Positions 61,707 to 64,000 of a stretch of DNA of 64,000 bases are shown here, piece by piece. Position numbers and translations under genes: made by a program. The stretch is from Candidatus Altimarinota bacterium (GTDB taxonomy: Bacteria; Patescibacteriota; Gracilibacteria; BD1-5; UBA6164). The notes under the pieces are model-generated. The model was given only the letters and a program-made list of their open reading frames with translations, made no database searches and was not told where the DNA came from. The stretch spans positions 346,714-410,713 of the forward strand of contig JAOARJ010000002.1 in NCBI GenBank assembly GCA_025210615.1, written 5' to 3'. How positions within the stretch are numbered: the first letter of the stretch is position 1; the number at the start of each line of letters is the position of its first letter.

Positions 61707-62018
61707 ATGTGAGCAATACCTAAATGAATTGAAGCAAAAATTTCAACTCCTGCAGAAACTCCTGAAAGCCAATGAAAAAAAGTTGATACAGGAAAAATGG
61801 ATCCTAATAATGTTCCAACTAAACAAGCCAAACAATTACAATGAGCTTTTAAAATTCCTGATGCACATAAAACGCATTTAGCGACTCCTCAAAGTTGATT
61901 AAAACAAGCTCCTAAAACAAATACAGATTCAACTAAAGATCAATACTGAGAAAGTAATGTAACTATTTCTCCTGATTCTACAGTACAATGAAATACATGA
62001 ATTAGTTTTAAAAACTAA
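61707..62018 (+). CDS. Polar hypothetical protein (103 aa)
   Basis: Not recognised. It starts MGAIPKGIEAKISTPAETPE and is rich in Pro, Thr, Gln, Lys and Gly, probably unstructured: MDPNNVPTKQAKQLQGAFKI, DAHKTHLATPQSGLKQAPK. No signal peptide or membrane segment. The second codon is already UGA. The gene has its own strong promoter. Its general size and composition recall the orphan gene at 7728, although the sequences are not alike. Confidence 0.65.
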
Positions 62019-62087
62019 TATTTAAATTTTTAATTTTAAATAAATTTGCTATAATAAAGCAGATTTATTTTTTATTTTGCTAAAATT

Positions 62088-63140
62088 ATGGAAACAAGAA
62101 GACTTTCTACTAACAATGACAATAATAAACAAAATGTTTTTTTTAGATTATTTAAATTATTTATCTGGATTTTTGTTATCTGATGAATCTATTTTTACTC
62201 TTCTTATAGCTCTTTTAAATCACAAGTTTTAACACAAAAAGAAACTATAATTAGAATTCCAAAAAGTTCTACTTTATATGATTTACCTAAACTTTTAACA
62301 AAATATGACATAAAATTAGACGATTTTTACTTAAAAATTTATGTGAGAATGTGAAATGCTGATGGATTTGAATTTAATGCTTGAACTTTTAAAATTCCTG
62401 CTTGAGCAAACATAAAAGACCTTCTTTTTTCTTTAGAAAAGCCTTATGTGAATACAACTGATGTGACAATTTTAGAATGATGGAATATTTATGATATAGA
62501 TAAATATTTATCTGATGAAAAGTTGATTACTAAATGAGATTTTATAAAAATAGCTGAAAATTATAGCAATAGTGAAAATAAATATAGCTTTTTAACAAAA
62601 TGAAAAAGCGTAGAATGATTCCTTTACCCTGATACTTATGAAGTATTAAGTAATAATTTTTCTAGCAAGAGATTAATTGAAAAAATGCTTGACAATTTTA
62701 ATAGAAAAATCTGAAATAGCTTAAAAAACTTAAGCAAAAAAGAAATTTATGATATAATTACAATGGCTTCTATAGTTGAAAAGGAAGAAAAAGTAAATAA
62801 AAATAGACCTATTGTCGCTTGAATTTTATATTCAAGAATAGAATATTGAACGCCTATTTGAGCAGATATCACAGTATGTTATCCATATGAATTAACAAAT
62901 AAAGAATGTACACCAAGCTTTATCTGAAGCCATATAAGAGATGTAAATGATTATAATACAAGAACGATGAAATGACTTCCAGCTTCTCCTATCTGAAATC
63001 CAAGCGTTAGCTCTATAAATGCTAGTTTAGAGCCGAAAAACACTGATTATTATTTTTACTTACACGACAAAAACTGACAAATTCATTACGCAAAAACAAA
63101 CGCTGAGCATGAAGCAAATAAAAGAAAATATATATATTAA
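62088..63140 (+). CDS. mltG: Endolytic murein transglycosylase MltG
   Basis: A 350-aa membrane-anchored lytic enzyme that cleaves nascent glycan strands. One N-terminal helix (FKLFIWIFVIGGIYFYS) is followed by the LysM-like segment TIIRIPKSSTLYDLPKLLTK. The catalytic core has ITMASIVEKEEKVNKNRPIV, whose Glu is the general acid/base. ILYSRIEYGTPIGADITVCY, TRTMKGLPASPIGNPSVSSI and YFYLHDKNGQIHYAKTNAEH follow. The length and motif order are those of a standard MltG. Confidence 0.95.
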
Positions 63141-63171
63141 AAACTCTAGAATTTCTAGAGTTTTTATTTTG
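63141..63171 (+). terminator. Terminator of mltG
   Basis: AAAACTCTAGA-ATT-TCTAGAGTTTTT, then ATTTT; its far end overlaps the final codons of the convergent gene. Confidence 0.8.
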
Positions 63172-64000
63172 TTATATCTCAAAAATACCGTGGTTGCATT
63201 GATGGAACACGAGAAACCCATTTTCAATCTTTTAAATAAGCTTCGCTATATATACCAGCTTGGGCTACACATCAAGAAAAACTTCAAGAACCATAATAGT
63301 CTCAATAGCTTGTTCAGCATACATTTATTGATGGTGTTAAATTTCCTCATGTTCACCATCAACAAGTTACGGACGCTCAAGGAGTATAATAATATCAACA
63401 AGATGCTGCAGGAATAACATTTCTAGAAATAACTATAGCATTCATTATATAACATTTTCAATTATAAGATTTTGGACAAGCTGGAGTAGTAATACAACTA
63501 CTTCAATTCCAGGTATAATTAGAATTACAAACTATATTATTTCATTCACTTCAAGAAGTTTCGATAACCCCATTATTGCAAAGAAAAGCCTGGGTATAAT
63601 ATTTTTTTCAATTAGCAATATCCTGATAATTTGTTGAGGTTAATACTGCGCTTGTTATGCCATTATTTAATTCTGGTACACTATAATTATAGGTATTACT
63701 TGTCATTGTATCTGCACTACAATTATTTGGTACACAACTTAAACTAGCTTGTTCCCAATGATATCAACTTTCACAACTTCATAAACATTTTTTCACTCAT
63801 CAAATATTGCTACATAATTCTCAAGTTACATATAATTTTCAGTTTAGTTTTATATCACTAGAAGTAATGTCTATTTTATCTGTTAAACTAGAAATAGTTC
63901 ACCAAGTAGAATTATCTAATACTTCTCAGGAATTTTTAGTTACAGTTATAGCATTAATAAAATTCGCTAAATAAATTCAAGATAATAATATAGAGATAAA
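63164..64000 (-). CDS. Secreted fibrinogen-like family member D (start beyond window)
   Basis: 279 codons are visible, from the signal-peptide region (LYYYLGIYLANFINAI-like, read LSGIYLANFINA) to the stop at 63164. The shared module is present: KNSGEVLDNSTWGTISSLTD, then IDITSSDIKLNGKLYVTGEL. The following part is rich in Cys and Asn/Tyr (CLGSCESGYHWEQASLSCVP), similar to member B at first, and then different (YGSGSFSGCVAQAGIYS, RYFGDITK at the end). The fibrinogen YCDM block is not seen. The 5' end lies outside the window. Confidence 0.75.

Noticed and set aside
63109..63417. Plus-strand ORF of 102 codons at the end of mltG
   Set aside because: It lies opposite fibrinogen-like member D and crosses the mltG stop and terminator; it has no supporting features.
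1..64000. Dozens of short open frames under the standard code and apparent frameshifts in most genes
   Set aside because: They join into full-length proteins once UGA is read as Gly. The apparent breaks fall on TGA codons, so they are not pseudogenes.

Overview
The window is about 64 kb of very AT-rich bacterial DNA that only makes sense if UGA is read as glycine (translation table 25). Conserved glycines in MutS, ClpP, Ugd, FtsZ, RecG, GltX and others fall on TGA codons. Every gene resolved here stops at TAA or TAG. With the small proteins and the many lineage-specific secreted genes, this points to a Candidate Phyla Radiation bacterium of the Gracilibacteria (BD1-5) or Absconditabacteria (SR1) type. 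Under the standard code almost every gene looks shattered; with UGA as Gly the frames close cleanly.

Layout. 1-2.05 kb: ArsR-type regulator, thioredoxin-like protein, membrane rhodanese and ArsP/YraQ-like permease, behind a palindromic operator. 2.56-2.92 kb: tRNAs Thr, Tyr, Leu, Thr. 2.98-4.54 kb: rpmE, an L10 leader RNA, rplJ, rplL. 4.6-10.3 kb: wecB, an N-terminally short mutS, a small orphan gene, dnaJ-like, a UPF0489 protein, nth. 10.3-15.7 kb: a HAD-like protein, a CHASE2 adenylate cyclase and a FecR/coiled-coil exported protein. 16-21 kb: a secreted fibrinogen-like protein, a Cas2/VapD-fold protein, an HtrA protease, a lipoprotein and a large pilin-like protein. 21-26.9 kb: two small helical genes, clpP, a toxin pseudogene with small membrane ORFs, gltX, dcd. 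27-32.3 kb: ftsZ, ftsA, xseA, xseB and a pilin with a fibrinogen-like tail. 32.5-36.7 kb: NUDIX, a structured ncRNA candidate, a nucleosidase-like protein, an exported protein, a second fibrinogen-family member, ugd. 36.7-48.7 kb: recG, two alpha/beta hydrolases, polA, small membrane proteins, rlmE, an HD hydrolase, a repeat protein, murF, mnmA and a third family member. 48.7-64 kb: alaS, two major-facilitator-like proteins, ncRNA and small-gene islands, xth, a regulator, a flippase, lexA, ftsK, DUF134/DUF5320 genes, mltG and a fourth family member cut by the window end.

The housekeeping genes cover translation, cell division (ftsZ, ftsA, ftsK), peptidoglycan synthesis and cleavage (murF, mltG) and repair (recG, mutS, nth, xth, xseAB, lexA, polA). 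They alternate with a surface-oriented accessory set: pilins, fibrinogen-like proteins, a protease and a flippase. Three signals stand out beyond ordinary annotation. The first is a dispersed family of secreted proteins with a shared N-terminal module and different C-terminal domains. The second is a family of multi-hairpin elements placed just 3' of minus-strand genes. The third is a set of three unassigned structured RNAs, each with its own promoter and terminator.
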